Shown: positions 21,711 to 33,480, numbered from the stretch's first letter. The stretch is DNA of 64,000 nucleotides from Nymphaea colorata (GCF_008831285.2 NC_045142.1:14077354-14141353), one strand, 5' to 3'. The notes: a model not told the origin generated them from the sequence alone. A program made the numbers and translations.

Positions 21711-22270
21711 ATGCCGAGGTGGCCGCCATCTAGGGAGCTTCGCAGGCATTGTCCCTCGAATTCCTCTAAGATAGGCGCAAGCGCCTCTGGACCAAACCAG
21801 GAGAGTTTTAGGCACTTCCCTGGTTGCCACCAAGTCCATCTCGTCGCCATGCTTGGGCCTCTGTTCAATTGGAGCGCAGATATCATCGCGACCTTGCCCT
21901 TGTCTTTCCTCAGTGTTACCTGGCAACATGCAGGGAGACTTCTCATCCATAATGCTGACACTATGCAAATGCGGCATCGGGACCATCTTCGCTGCACTAA
22001 GGAGCTCCATGCCGAGAATCATCTGGTAATCGTCCATCGGGACCACGAGAAGTTGGCTTTCTCTGACCAACTCTCAATCTTCACAACCACATCCCGGGCC
22101 ACTCCATGGATGGGCTTTGCCTTTGAGTTGACTGCCTTCATGCGCAACTCTCCCCTCTCAAGGGTGAGGCCTAGTCTCCTCGCCTCCACAACTAAGACGA
22201 AATTGTGCGTGGCACCCGTATCTATCATAGCCATCGTAGGCTTTCCGTTCACCAGAATCTCAACGTACAT
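21684..22270 (-). pseudogene. Gypsy aspartic protease and following linker
   Basis: Retroviral-type protease with IDTGATHNF (active-site Asp near 22215), preceded by VNGKPTMAM, which is typical of plant gypsy Gag-Pol. The matching MDDYQMILGMELL segment lies near 22025 and normally leads into reverse transcriptase, which is missing here. Frame changes at about 22040 and 21700. Confidence 0.85.
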
Positions 22271-22379
22271 GAGTTCCTGGAAGGCGTCGTTGTGACCTTG
22301 GCTTTCTCTTCACGTTGCAGTGAGTTGAGAAGCTGAAGTGCACCAATCCTCGATCCTTCCCCTTCTTCAGTCCCGCCTT

Positions 22380-23470
22380 CGGTAGCCCTCACAGCATTGG
22401 CCTATTCGGTGGGTCTCACCCGTTTTGGGCAGACACGCGTATAGTGCCTTCCTCCCAAACCCAACAAGTCACTTCTCTTGGTGGCCCATTGTTGTCCTTG
22501 CGAAAGAGGGGTTTTCTGTCGGTGGGCTTCTGGGCGACGATTCACTTCTGTTGTCTCGTCGTTCCTCCCTCTTACCGTCGTGGTCGGACTCCTTCGTAGA
22601 CTTGAAGGTATCTATGTAGCTTCTGCGTTGGGTGTCGCCAAGCGCTCGGCTGCCACATATGCCTGCTCTAAGCTCTCAGGATTTGATCTCTCCACGTCGG
22701 CTTGGGCCCAAGATTGGAGCCCTATGATGAACCAGTTAAGTTTATCTTTTTCTGGCATCATAGGCACGTCCAACATGATCTTCTGATATGCCCGAATGTA
22801 ATCTCTCAAGGCACCAGTCTGTTTCAGGTTTGCAACCAACCTATAGGCGTGCCTTTCAGCATTCACGGGCATGAAGTATCCCTTCAACTGTTTGCGGAAG
22901 TCGTCGAAGGTCCTGATTGTGCAGTCCCCATTCTCGATGTCCAACATTTTGCGCCTCCACCAAGCCACAGCATCTCCCTCTAACAACATTGTTGGGGTCT
23001 TGATCTTCAGATCTTCTTCTATGACGTTCTGCAGGTCCAGGTAGTAGTCGACTTGGAACAGAAAGTTGTCGATCGCCCTCGCATCCCGGCTACCATTGTA
23101 CTTCACCGGACGTTGACGTCGATCCTACTGTCCTCCCTCAGCTACTACTAGCTGAGTTCGTACGTAGCAGTCTCTGATTTGAAGCCCGAAGTTTAGCAAC
23201 TTCGTCCTGCAAGGTCTTCACCAAGTTAGAGAGTGATCGGTTCATGGCCACTGACTCGGCCATCTGTTCCCGCATCAACTTCATCTCCTCCTTGAATCCC
23301 TCAAAGGTCTCGGTAGCAAAGCCGAGGGCTTCCTCATGGGTGGCCACATCTGCGACCAACCTATTCACCGTTCCTTCCAGGTTTCCCTGGTCATGGGCTG
23401 GGCTCGTCTCTACTGGATGGGCAGGCTCCTCGCCTTTGGCACCTCACAGATTGTATTGGGATGCCATGGC
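22380..23470 (-). pseudogene. Gypsy gag
   Basis: Capsid/nucleocapsid precursor. A coiled-coil-like N-terminal part (23138-23368) is followed by the retrotransposon gag domain (22612-23106): DAVAWWRRK, FRKQLKGYFMP, GALRDYIRAYQKIM. Near 22430-22470 one frame gives GGRHYTRVCP, a zinc-knuckle relic whose N-terminal Cys residues are lost. A stop or frameshift near 23120 separates the two parts. Confidence 0.85.
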
Positions 23471-23545
23471 GTTTTCCTCAACAACAGCAAGTTGGCGCGA
23501 CAATCTACACCGACTCTCTGATCGCTTCCCCAGATTGGGCAGAAT

Positions 23546-23563
23546 CTGGGCTCTGATACTAGT
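23546..23563 (-). other. Gypsy primer-binding site
   Basis: Just inside the 5' LTR the minus strand reads AGTATCAGAGCC, complementary to the 3' end of initiator Met-tRNA with one mismatch (AG for GG). This is the usual primer for plant chromoviruses. Confidence 0.8.
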
Positions 23564-23971
23564 TGTCACGGGCCGACTTCTTCGGACCGCGCGCGTGGCA
23601 AACTCTCGCTAGTAAGCCGCAAGCCTTCACCTCGTTCAAGTGGGCGCAGATTACTTGAACGCTTCTTCGAAAACAAAGACACAAAATACACAAGAGTGTG
23701 GAAAGAAAACTCCAATATATTCACTTTAACAAGATAGTACATCACGAGGGAAGCAAGTAAGCTTTTAACTTTACTTACATAGGATGGCCGAAGCCGCTTA
23801 CAGAATTCCATGCCGACCATCCAAAACAAGGAATCCCAATATTACACTTGGGGCCGTTTTGGGAGGGTACTCCGACACAGGTGAACACTAAGCTTACACC
23901 ATGACTCAACATAAGCAAAGAAAGTACATTTGCAAAGCAAAGGACTGTACAACTCTAGATGCAGGGGAACA
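23564..23971 (-). repeat. Gypsy 5' LTR
   Basis: About 408 bp, the upstream LTR in element orientation. It matches 20757-21168 with scattered substitutions and one-base indels, for example CGCGGCG against CGCGCG near its start. Confidence 0.9.
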
Positions 23972-23976
23972 TGCAG

Positions 23977-24640
23977 AGTTCTTTATTTTATTAAATAATC
24001 TTATTCCTAGTCCCATGAGTTCTTTTCGGCGATGGCCTGGGCCTCCTTTTTTACACCCCTACCATGTCCAATGATATTGGTTCATGTCGGTCAGTACAGG
24101 GTTTGTGCCCGGTCCGGTCAAAGGACACCGAACGGATCAGGCTGGTCTTTCTTTGGAAAACTAAATGTAGAAAGTAAATGAGTGGCTGCTCGTTGTGTTC
24201 GGCCAGTCGCTACTTGTCAAACCAAATAATGGAAATAAATGAGTGGCTGCTCGTTGTGTTCGACCAGTCTTTACTTGTCAAAATAGCAATCCAAGAAACT
24301 AGGCTGCGCCCTGTATCAATGGTCCAGCCATACTGTTTTACATGTATAAGGCCGGACCGGACCCACAAGTTACCATTTGAAGTTTCTCATATGCCTTTTA
24401 TGTGGGCAAATGCCCATCCTGATCTCTTTCTTGGGAACATAAAATAACATATATTAATATCGAGTTACATGCACAAGGTTGTACACACAAATGTATAGCA
24501 AAGGGGAAAAAAAGAAAGGGGTTGGGGTATTTTTGACTTTTTTTGTAAAGAAGTGTATATTTTGGGATTTTTTACTTTTTTACAAACCCTTTTTGTCCTT
24601 CTAAAAATTTATTTTTATTTTTTACTTATTATGTACGATT
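23977..24640. repeat. Repeat M continuation and 61-bp tandem duplication
   Basis: The sequence after the gypsy TSD continues repeat M (AGTTCTTTATTTTATTAAATAATC, as at 11170). At 24181-24296 a 61-bp unit starting AGTGGCTGCTCGTTGTG is present twice; a diverged relative is at 36045-36180 in unit B. No gene seen. Confidence 0.7.
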
Positions 24641-25480
24641 TTTTATGCATAGGGGTGTAAACATAACCAGTTTCAAGTTTCAGTTTGAGTGAAAACTGAA
24701 ATCCGGCTTCCCATAATGCCCATGCCCATGTGAGTAGAGCCAAATGTCCATCAACTGGCATAGCGCTTCCACCCTAGTTGCACTAGTATAGCACATTCTC
24801 TCAAATGATAATTTGCTTAGATTATCTTGCAATCGAGTTATCATGTTCTAAGTGTAACATATATAGTTTTCCCGTACCTAACATATATGTTCAAGTATAA
24901 TAATGTAATTGGTCTGCATGCCCTTCCGGCAGCCATTGCTTGTGATATCAAGTAGGTAATTTTTTGCTGGGAAACTGCCGAGGGAGCCCCTCGCTATATT
25001 GAAATGTCAAATAGGTAATTAAATAAATAATTTAATCAACTGTCTATGTCACTAATTTCTAGACACCAGCTGACATTGTAACATTTTGTGAGGGGACTAT
25101 GTTGTAAGAAGGGCAGTAGCGGAGCTAAGGGTGGGTCGGTGTGCACCATATTTACCCATACCAGTCAGTCAAAAATTATATTGTGATAAAGCTGGACTCA
25201 GTTCCAGTCACATCATAGTGCCCACATGGGCACTATCAAACTCAGGTCGGTGACTCAAGGGATGTTCAGTCAAAAAATTGGGTACTGCCACTAAAGATGA
25301 GGTTGAGGTTACAAGTTGATGGGTTAGGGCGAGCTTATCCATGTAGTGAGAAATCAATTTTCTCAAAGATCATGGCAACTTTCCTGCTTGGTGGGCCATT
25401 ACAGATCCTTTGATGGGATTTTCATATGATCCGATCAGGTTGACTGAAAACTGGATTGGCCGGGTCATTCCTGAATATTC
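24641..25480. repeat. Repeat Y, copy 2, with MITE-2
   Basis: Diverged Y copy. It contains a short element at about 25115-25293 whose ends are imperfect inverted copies (AGTAGCGGAGCTAAGG and ACTGCCACTA), also found at 38492-38650 and 56989-57147. Confidence 0.6.
25115..25293. mobile_element. MITE-2 copy
   Basis: About 180 bp. The left end TAGCGGAGCTAAGG matches the inverted right end of the unit B copy (CTTGGCTCCACCACTA at 38635-38650). Such GGAGCCAAG termini are common in plant non-autonomous DNA transposons. Target duplications are not obvious. Confidence 0.5.
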
Positions 25481-26985
25481 AAGGGATTCAAATAAAAGTC
25501 AAGAAGAATGAGGAGAGAAGGGTGGTGGAGGAGGAGAAACTGAACTTTAGCCACCAGCATTGTCATGGGATGTCGCTTGTTCACTTCTTCAATCGATGCT
25601 GCTTGAGTTTTTGACACTGATGGTCAATGGCGAAGCTGCCAATTGGTAACATATTTATTACATGATTAAGAAAAAACTTAGTACAATCAATTGTCAGAAA
25701 CTTCATTATTTTATCATCTATCTAGTTCCACCTCCAACCACGGTTAGTGGCAGCTAGAGTTAGGAATGTTGGACTTAGGGGCACTAATTTAAAGAATCTC
25801 ATACCTATAGGGTCACTGGTGCATATAAAGAAGCAAGTAGTTGAAAGCTTACATAAAAATGAAAATAAAGAAATTTGATAGGACCATTTGGGCAACTGCC
25901 TACACCAGCCCACGTATGACTCCACCAAAGGCTCTAGCCCCATTCTCAATTTTTTGTACTTCCATGCATTTCATGGTCCTGACAATCAAAATAGGGTTCG
26001 TATAAAATAAAATTTGAATTCACACTGACAAATGCACATTTAAAATAAATAGCAAATTAAGTATATTACTTGCTTGATGATTGAATGCAGTGCGGAACCT
26101 TCAACAATATATATTTATTTGGGTAATAGTGAAAATGAATCCATTCTATAGACCATTCGTTTCTAATAAATGTTTATAACAATCGGAATCAGAACCGAAA
26201 CCCAAAGCGAAACAACGTGCAGGCTGTCGGTAAGCTAAATCAGTATACTATTTTTAAAAAAACAAGTGAAAAATAGAAAAGAAAAAATCTTGAAAGTATT
26301 TAAAGATAATTAAATAACAACACGGGCAACAGCCACTGAATAAAACAGGTTTGCCAAACAATTCAAATTGACTTAAATTAATTCAGGCCAACTTTTATAA
26401 ACACTGTTCTCAAATGCATGACATTTTAGTGGACCTCTTGCTTGTGGAGAAAACCCTTCTTTGTTATGGGTGAGCGGGAGTGAACCTGCCCCTGCATGCA
26501 GGAGGGGCATAAGCTCTACTCGTCCCCTTTACCCTAGGGTCTAGAGAAACATCAAAACCAGGTGAATTTACGGTCACTCCCTTCAGTTTAGGAGTAGCTC
26601 CTGCCAACCTTTATGGTTCATGAGAATAATGCTCATGGTATTGGAACTGACTACCTGACTCTCACCAAACTCTTAACTCGACCAGTTATGCTACTCTTCT
26701 CGGAGTAACCTGATCTCATTGTTTGAGCTTATGAAAAAGAGTACATATAAGACTATTGAAGCTTACAACTTTCTGGAGGTAAAGTCTTTTGTATAACCTG
26801 CGGTGAGACTTTTAAATTCTCTTAGGTGGAACTTGTTAAGAATAATATTCTGCTTTTTTATTCAAGAAACGTAACTGCATTTCAATTAACAAAAAAATTA
26901 ATCTTCTAATGAATTAAATGCTGAGCAGGTACTATATGTTCCGAATTTTAGCTACACATGCACTCGTTTAATATTCTTCAGTGAT
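25481..26985. other. Unit A-only stretch, fragment of repeat X, otherwise no gene
   Basis: Positions 25490-25640 match repeat X (GAGGAGAAACTGAACTTTAGCCACC as at 5030). The remainder, to 26985, shows no convincing coding frame, RNA gene or element; no partner exists in unit B. Confidence 0.6.
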
Positions 26986-26989
26986 CCCA

Positions 26990-27142
26990 AAATCTGTTCC
27001 AAACATGTGTCAGCAACTTGAAAATATGTCGTTGTGTACTAAATCCGTCCCATACATGTGTCAGGGACTCAAGAATATGTCGCTGTGTACTAAATCCGTT
27101 CCAAACATGTGCAAGGGACTCGAAAATATGTCGCTAGCCAGT
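26990..27142. repeat. 51-bp tandem repeat, 3 copies
   Basis: Three head-to-tail 51-bp copies, the unit beginning AAATC(T/C)GT(T/C)CCA. The plus strand stays open, giving a 17-residue repeat KSVPNMCQGLENMSLCT with small changes. No flanking gene supports translation, so this is most likely a minisatellite, perhaps inside a DNA transposon. Confidence 0.9.
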
Positions 27143-27698
27143 ACACTGTGCAAGCTACAACAACCATCATTGTTGATGGAGGGTTAGCATTGTTAGTTGC
27201 AAAGTTAAAAGACATTGTGAAGTTAACCGACTTATATAACCGTCACAGAACACATTGTGTCATGGGACCGAAAATTCCATGGTCAAAGTTACATAAGGTG
27301 TAGGCACATTCCATGGCCGTTATGCTAACTTAAAGCAACTAGTGTCGCAACAAATACAACTAAGACACGATGGCCATTTTCATCGGTAATCATTTGGGCA
27401 ACGGGACTTGTGTTGGTGGAGTTTTGACCGTCGCGATTACTTATTAGCGACAGAATTGCCAGTATTAGCGACTGTCGAGTTAAAGCCACAGTTAATGTTC
27501 ATACTCGCGCAGACATATCTAAGTTAAGATTTAAACTTAAACGGAGGGGAAAACATCTTTAAAACAAGATACATATATTTATTCAACATGAAAAAATAAC
27601 ACCATCAACCACATGACAATCAGGACATAAAACATAAGCAGCGTCCAATGCTGCCAATTATAGTCTAGTACAGAGAACCACGTAGATCATCACGAAAG

Positions 27699-27720
<22 letters not shown>
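27143..27720. other. Possible DNA-transposon end with TCGC/GCGAC motifs
   Basis: Around 27425-27500 short motifs GTCGCGA, TTAGCGACAG and TTAGCGACTG repeat in one orientation, as in subterminal regions of CACTA-like elements. No CACTA terminus or transposase is visible, so this is only suggestive. A long (TA)n tract covers 27701-27734. Confidence 0.3.
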
Positions 27721-27736
<16 letters not shown>

Positions 27737-27750
27737 ATATGTATACACCT

Positions 27751-29729
27751 TTAGCCCTGAGTACATTCAATTGGTGCAAAAGAAAGCAGCCCCTTCCCCA
27801 AATCATATTTCACATGCATGTTCTGCTGGAAAACATTCCTGAAAAAGGCTAAGCTGGCTGTCGTACTTCTATACATCCAAAAGATATTTGAAGGTGGCAG
27901 CTTCAAGTCTGCGTTGGTGGAATGAAATGTCATCTCCAGCAATCCTTTATATGGATCACCATTATTCTCTACATTATAACACAAATAATCTTGGTTAGGA
28001 TGATAGAAGTGTTTATTGTTTGTGACATTAGCCACTGCGTTTGCCACTTGATCATACACATCTTTGGCAAGATAGTCAGCATGGTACCCGAGTCTATCAT
28101 GATTGATCCAGCATATCCCAACCATGTTGCCGTCTGTGCACCTCCAAACTATATGTTGAGTCTGTTGTTCCCCACATTTATGTAATCTAGTGTGAGTGTA
28201 TAGAAAGTGCCTTGAGCTGCATTTGCTTCCATTGGCACCTGTTGAACCTCTTGGGTTCTGAAGAACTCTACCTCCTCACAGAATTTGATCTACTCAATGA
28301 CATTATTTTTCTTGCTATGGAGAGGAAAACTGTAAGCAAATTTATGGTTAATAAAGAAGCCGTTGTGACTAACAAGTGAAAGAGATCCTGGCCTGAGGCC
28401 AACAAGACTAGGATGTACAAGATTTTCGAAATCAACACTATTTTCTTTATGAACGCAACCAAAGGCGATTGTCGGAAGCTTGATGGTGCCATCAGTGCCA
28501 ACCTCAAACCAAAATCTTTCGAGAGCAAGGGACCCTTCTACAACAGATCCATCACCATATGAGGACTTGACGCTACGAAGTTGGTTGTCGTCACAAGCGG
28601 ACCAGAAGCTAGTGGTGCATCTCAGGTTATGGTATGTGGAAGACTGAAGTGGCTTTAATGTTGACTTCATTTGGTAGGTAAAGTTGTAGTAAAGAACACA
28701 CAATGTCCATTTGAGGTTGCTGCCAGTATCGATGATGACCCAGTAAGATTGGACTTCTAGTGATGTACTAATGTAAAGCTGCATGAGAAACTCTCTATAT
28801 ATAGATGTATCAATGTCTTCTTTTTATAGCACATGAAGGTGCTGCTTCGATAAGTCGAAACAACTGCCTACCAGCCTATTCTCTCATAGATTTAAGTATA
28901 TAGGTTGTATGGTGGGATTTGAGAAGAAATAGTTGGACATACGGCCAACTTTCTTTCCTAAAATTTTTGTCTTGTCATACAGGTGGAAGTTTTCCAAAAC
29001 ATTTCAACCACGTTTGATTGCAGGATGTGAACGCATGTCGGCAGTTTCACCTGTTTAGCAGACCCCAACACATTTCACAAGTTAACCAGATAGTCCTCCT
29101 GAACTCAATTAAACATGAAAACAAAGAGAATAATCGTAGCAATTGAATCTTCAAAGGACCCTTAGATAGCTGGACACAAGTTTCAATCAATTTTTGTTAC
29201 TATTCACAGTATAGAGTTGCCAGATCAACTCGTTTCTAAACTTTTTATGACACAAGTTTGCATTTCTTTCTTGCTTTTCATGGATCGAGTTCCGCCGTGA
29301 TAACCCAGACGAACGTTTCTAGGATCAATGGGCTTTAGTTCTAAACTTCTAAGTTACCGGGGCATTTCCTTGAAATATGGAATTTGCCAGATATTTCCAG
29401 ATTTTAGCGGTCAGGCACTGGAATTAGTTCATCTGGTCAGGCTTCATGAGAATACACGTGGATGGTCGTGTTGTTGGTGTTGGCATAACCTGAAGCCAAT
29501 CGGGAGCACAACTTGAAGCATAGAGCTGCCCTGCTCAGTGCGTCGAACTGGAGTGGATGAAGGATCATAGAGATGAGAGAGAGGCAATTCTGGGTGAATG
29601 AGGTCTATCGAGAATCCTGGAGTTTTGGTTAACATTGACAGTGTTAGTGAAGTTGTTGGTAGGAAAGTTTGATAGTGCAACTGGGAGAAGTTACAGGAGG
29701 ATCATGAAGGAGGAGAGGAAGGTGGCTAT
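27751..29729 (-). pseudogene. Nepenthesin-like aspartic protease, broken copy
   Basis: Pepsin-type (A1B) protease paralogous to 53795-55122. Pieces in order on the minus strand: mutated start (ATA at 29729-29727 in place of ATG, then a TAA in the signal peptide), propeptide GFSIDLIHPELPLSHLYDPSS, an unrelated insert of about 650 bp, then the mature domain with canonical first motif IIDTGSN, flap YGDGS and AFGC, a stop near 28290, NI followed by TAG for the expected Gln near 28155, second motif IMIDSGT near 28095 followed by a frameshift, and the intact C-terminus QQNMHVKYDL to ECTQG. A TATA box is at 29771-29780. Confidence 0.92.
28790..29444. other. Insert splitting the protease pseudogene
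   Basis: About 650 bp with no counterpart in the intact protease. CATGAGAA occurs at both borders (28782-28789 and 29445-29452), as an 8-bp target duplication would. I see no terminal inverted repeats or coding frame. An unspliced intron (GT near 29456, TAG near 28800 on the minus strand) is an alternative, but the paralog has none. Confidence 0.5.
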
Positions 29730-30200
29730 GGCAACTGTTAATAGTAGATCTACAAAGAAAAACTCCTTGTATTTATAAAGGAGATCATGAGGTAGGTTGT
29801 GACTAAGGGTGTGGATTTAAATACAAATGGTGGGGAAAAGAAGCACATTGTCAAAGTGAGTAGCGTGTGGATTGTTCCACAAGTAACAGTTCTTGGTCAA
29901 GGAGAAGATGTGGTTATCACGTGAAGGAGCAGAGAAAGGGAACAACATGAACCTAGGTTAGAGTTAGGAAAATGTTTGTGAACATCACTTTATCGTGGTG
30001 GTGAAGGCTCTCGCCCATCCTTAGAGATGATGGATCATGAAAAGTCACCTATTGATCAAGGATTCCAGTCAGTTCTATCAGCGCGATGATTTTAGGTGTC
30101 GGTGGTAAAGAGCACTGGTGTTGTGGACAAAATGAGTGGGAGGAGGCATTTGGATTACCAGACCATGCAGTGTGTGAAATTGAGGGGAAGCAAATGGTCA
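29730..30200. other. Upstream region of the protease pseudogene
   Basis: Contains the TATA box at 29771-29780 (minus strand) and otherwise no recognisable gene or element. Confidence 0.5.
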
Positions 30201-32783
30201 GACCTTTCTGATGGACTGCTATTGCAATTCTATTAGGCGGTAGCTCAAGATTTCATTTGGATTGGGAGGAAGTTTTTCACAATTTGTATCAGGTGAAAAC
30301 AATTTTCACTCCTTTCAAAATGACTCTTTTTGATCAAGGCTTCCTCAAAGGAATATTTAGAGGAAGTTATGCAACCAAAAAAATGGCGTGTTCGCGATAG
30401 GTTTTTGGTCTCTAGCAAGTGGAAGTCAGGAATGCCGCATCGACTTCAAGCTGTCACGAGAACCCCTCTAGGGATTTGTCTACCGAAGTTGCCTCTTTAC
30501 ATGTGGAACTGCAAGGTGTTAGCTGGTGTCGTTAAGGTTCTGGGTAGTTTTTTTGTAGATGCTGATGGCTTCACTTATGGGTTCGATTTGTATACTTGAT
30601 GGTGATAAAGTTATTGAATAAATGGTGGAAGATGAAACAAAAATTTGTTTCGGTACCTTATGTGGGGTTTCATTACATTCCACAGGGGATCATCTCACTC
30701 GTATGAGGGAGGGAAAAGTGAATACTAAACCCTCAAATGGATGGACTCAGGTCATTATTGCTAATAGAAGGTGGAATCTAGGCTCTAAGCAATGCAAGCT
30801 ATCTAATATTAAATGAAATCAATTTGTGCCTCTTGAAAAAGATGTACTTCCTATTGAAAACCTATGATCTACGGGTCACGAGTCTCAAGGGATTATCTCA
30901 TATGAAATGGTGATGGAATCATCTTCATTGATGGTTAACCATGGTAAAACTATTGCTGAGTCCAGTCATGAGACCAAGAAGAAAGCCACAGAAGTTGAGG
31001 AGGAATTTTTTCCTGGATTTGGCTGTTTGAACTCCACTAGGACTGTACTAATGGACTGAAAACAAAAAGATAAAAGGTCTTCCTCTCCTATGAATATTAG
31101 TTTGAACAAAAAAAAGCTCTCCATTCCAAAGAAGTTAACAATTTTAAGAAGAAGGGTTGTGGGACAACATTTTTTAAGGCTATATAAAGTTCTGTCCTGA
31201 AAGAAAGGATGTTGGCACAACATGATCCTGACATGGATATCCAAGGAGCAGAGAGTTCCATAACAAAGAGAATGTTCTCCTGTAGGAAAAGGAGCCTAAG
31301 AGGAGTTGCCAATTGCCATCAAATGAAGTTATAGTTGGATTGTTAGAGGCCTTGCTACTCTAACAACGTAGAAAATTTTGGCAATTGGGTGATATCTCAT
31401 CAACTTGGGATCATTTTCATGTTTCGATATCATGTTGAATGCAGACAACTTCAAATCCTTTTGCAATCACTTCGAGGAGTTTTTTTTTTTTAATCTAATA
31501 TTGATACGAATCTTAATGGGGCCATAATTGTGTAGAGTTAGAGACATGCTGATTTTAGATTGACTAGTTGCAAATTTAATAAATTTGGATGGATTGTTTG
31601 TTTATTCATAAAGCTTTCAATCTCAACTTTGATACAATAGGTGTGTATCTTCACCCTCACTTCAGAATTCGCAAAGACCAATTGGTTATGTTAAATATCA
31701 TAATTGCCAATAAACAAACGTTAGTATTATAATGAAAGATTTTAATTCAGCTTATAAGGAGTCTGAAAAATGGCCCTGCCCCTGCTAGCCAAGCTTGTTT
31801 AGCATTCAATGGATTCATTCAAGATGTTGGACTAAGAGAGATTGTGGACAGAAACAGAGCATTCACTTGAACCATTCTCTGCACCCCGACAGCACTGGTT
31901 CAAAGCAAATTAGATAGATTTTTGAGCAAGTTGAAAATTGTGGGCAGTTTTGGTAGAACCAAGAAGTTCTTTAGACCACTCAGCACTTCTCTTTTACATG
32001 TAAATCTTTAAAACCGCACGCAAGAGAAGATGAAGATTTAAATAGTTCCTTTTTGAGAGTGTCAACCTAGTTGTAAGGTCATTATTACAAGGGCATGGAG
32101 AGTGGAGTGTAGAGGATGTGCAATCTTAAACTTCTCGCAAAACAGAATAGAGTATGACCATGCCTAAGTAATTGGAGTAAGTATAGAACCAAGAAAGTTG
32201 ATATCAGAATTAACGTACTTCAAAAGGATTTTATTGAAATTTATAAGAGGCAAGATATTGACTCTCATAACTGGTCCACTTCTGAAAATCATATTAGATG
32301 TTTTCTTGTGGATGCTCTTTGAGATGAAGAAATGTACTAGAAAAGAAAGTAAGGGTATCATGGCTAAAAAAAGGGATAATAACAGCAAATATTTTCATCC
32401 TATGTTCAAGAAAGGTCAGAAAAAAAAAGACTCTTGCACATGAAGCAGATGATGGGGAGTTTTATGAGGAGGATCCAATTCTTTCCGCATGTACTTCTCA
32501 TTTTTAAAGATTTTTTACCCGTGACAACTCAACAAAATGATTGTGGATCAGCTTGCAGTTGGTCACTGCACATTTATAAAAGAAAACTTAACGTTGTTAA
32601 GTCCCATTTCAGATGAGGAAGTGCAATAGCTGTTATGGGTGCCAACTCCAATAGCGCACCAGGTCTGAATGGCTTTCTGAAATCGTCCCTTCAAAAAAGT
32701 CAGGACACATTAAGGGCTAATATTACAGTTGCCACTAGAGATTTTTTTTTTCAGAAAGGAAATCTTGTTAAGAAACTAGGCAG
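30200..32783 (+). mobile_element. L1-type LINE, 5' and middle part, degraded
   Basis: ORF1 part (30330-30599) has the plant LINE/DUF4283-like run LQAVTRTPLGICLPKLPLYMWN. ORF2 starts with an endonuclease: SWIVRGLATLTT near 31330, KDFNSAYKESEKW (the GDFN motif) near 31735 and a DRFLSKLK segment near 31910. The pre-RT linker has KGDNNSKYFH near 32380. The RT begins with PISDEEV and SAPGLNGF near 32650. Homology to LINE RT ends at 32783, so the catalytic RT centre and the 3' end are missing. Stops throughout. Confidence 0.85.
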
Positions 32784-33480
32784 AGGTGGTTAAGCTAGCT
32801 GAGATTGCTAAGAGGGAAGTTTGAAACTCATGCTGTGAGGTATTCTATAAACAAGAATGAGGACAATATGTAAAACAGGCGATAAACATCTAGCTGCAAA
32901 CCATAATTTTCAGTCATTTTTGGCATTGTAAGAGTAAAGATGAGTGGGGGCTGGAAGTGGCCACTACATGTGTTGCAAATGTTTATAAAGTGGCTGGTTT
33001 ACAAGTTTAATGCCTCCCCAATCAGGAAAACCAGGTTGGTGGTACAAAGGTTTCTCTTCTCAAACATGATCAGAATTATGGACTCTGTTCATGTAGAGAG
33101 GATTCCTAAAGACTGTCATGTTACTCTAATTACAAACTGTCATGCTCTTAGTTCTCGTGTCAAGGAACTAAGAGAGTGACTCTGGTTCATTGGTAGGCTC
33201 AACAGTGAGAATTATTCCGTGGTTAAAATCACTTCTCTTTGGAGGCTATCTCCTTTGGAAACTCCTTTGTCGTTGACAAAGTCAAAAAAACAAAAAACAA
33301 AGGAAAAGCCAAATTAATGATACTGAAGGTCACAGATTCAGGTCAGACAAATCCTGAAAAGCGCTGACCCTGACCATGGAAAGTTTGCTGAGTGAGCAAT
33401 AGAGTGTTCAGGCTTAGTTAGAGGCCAGTGCTTAATTGTGTTTTTCTGTTGATTTTTTTTTCTTTATATTATTTTTCATC
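32784..33480. repeat. Shared block after the LINE
   Basis: Co-linear with 60949-61605. It resumes at AGAGGTGGTTAAGCTAGCT in both units although the LINE parts before it differ. It may be LINE 3' sequence or flank. No coding frame supported. Confidence 0.5.

Larger units (their letters stand above)
20752..23976 (-). mobile_element. Ty3/gypsy chromovirus-type element, internally deleted, with TSD
   Basis: LTRs at 20757-21168 and 23564-23971 start TGTCACGGGCC and end GGGGAACA (plus-strand view), and the element is flanked by the 5-bp target duplication TGCAG (20752-20756 and 23972-23976). Coding order on the minus strand is gag, protease, then directly the integrase C-terminus and chromodomain-like tail; reverse transcriptase, RNase H and the integrase core are absent. 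At about 3.2 kb it is non-autonomous. GC content is clearly higher than in the neighbourhood, fitting a relatively recent arrival. The LTRs differ at a limited number of positions and small indels. Confidence 0.93.

Noticed and set aside
21097-22786. Long plus-strand frames over the gypsy element
   Set aside because: They are antisense shadows of the gag and protease frames on the minus strand.
27410-27510. CRISPR-like regular short repeats
   Set aside because: Only a few GCGAC motifs at irregular spacing in a plant nuclear context; more like subterminal transposon motifs.
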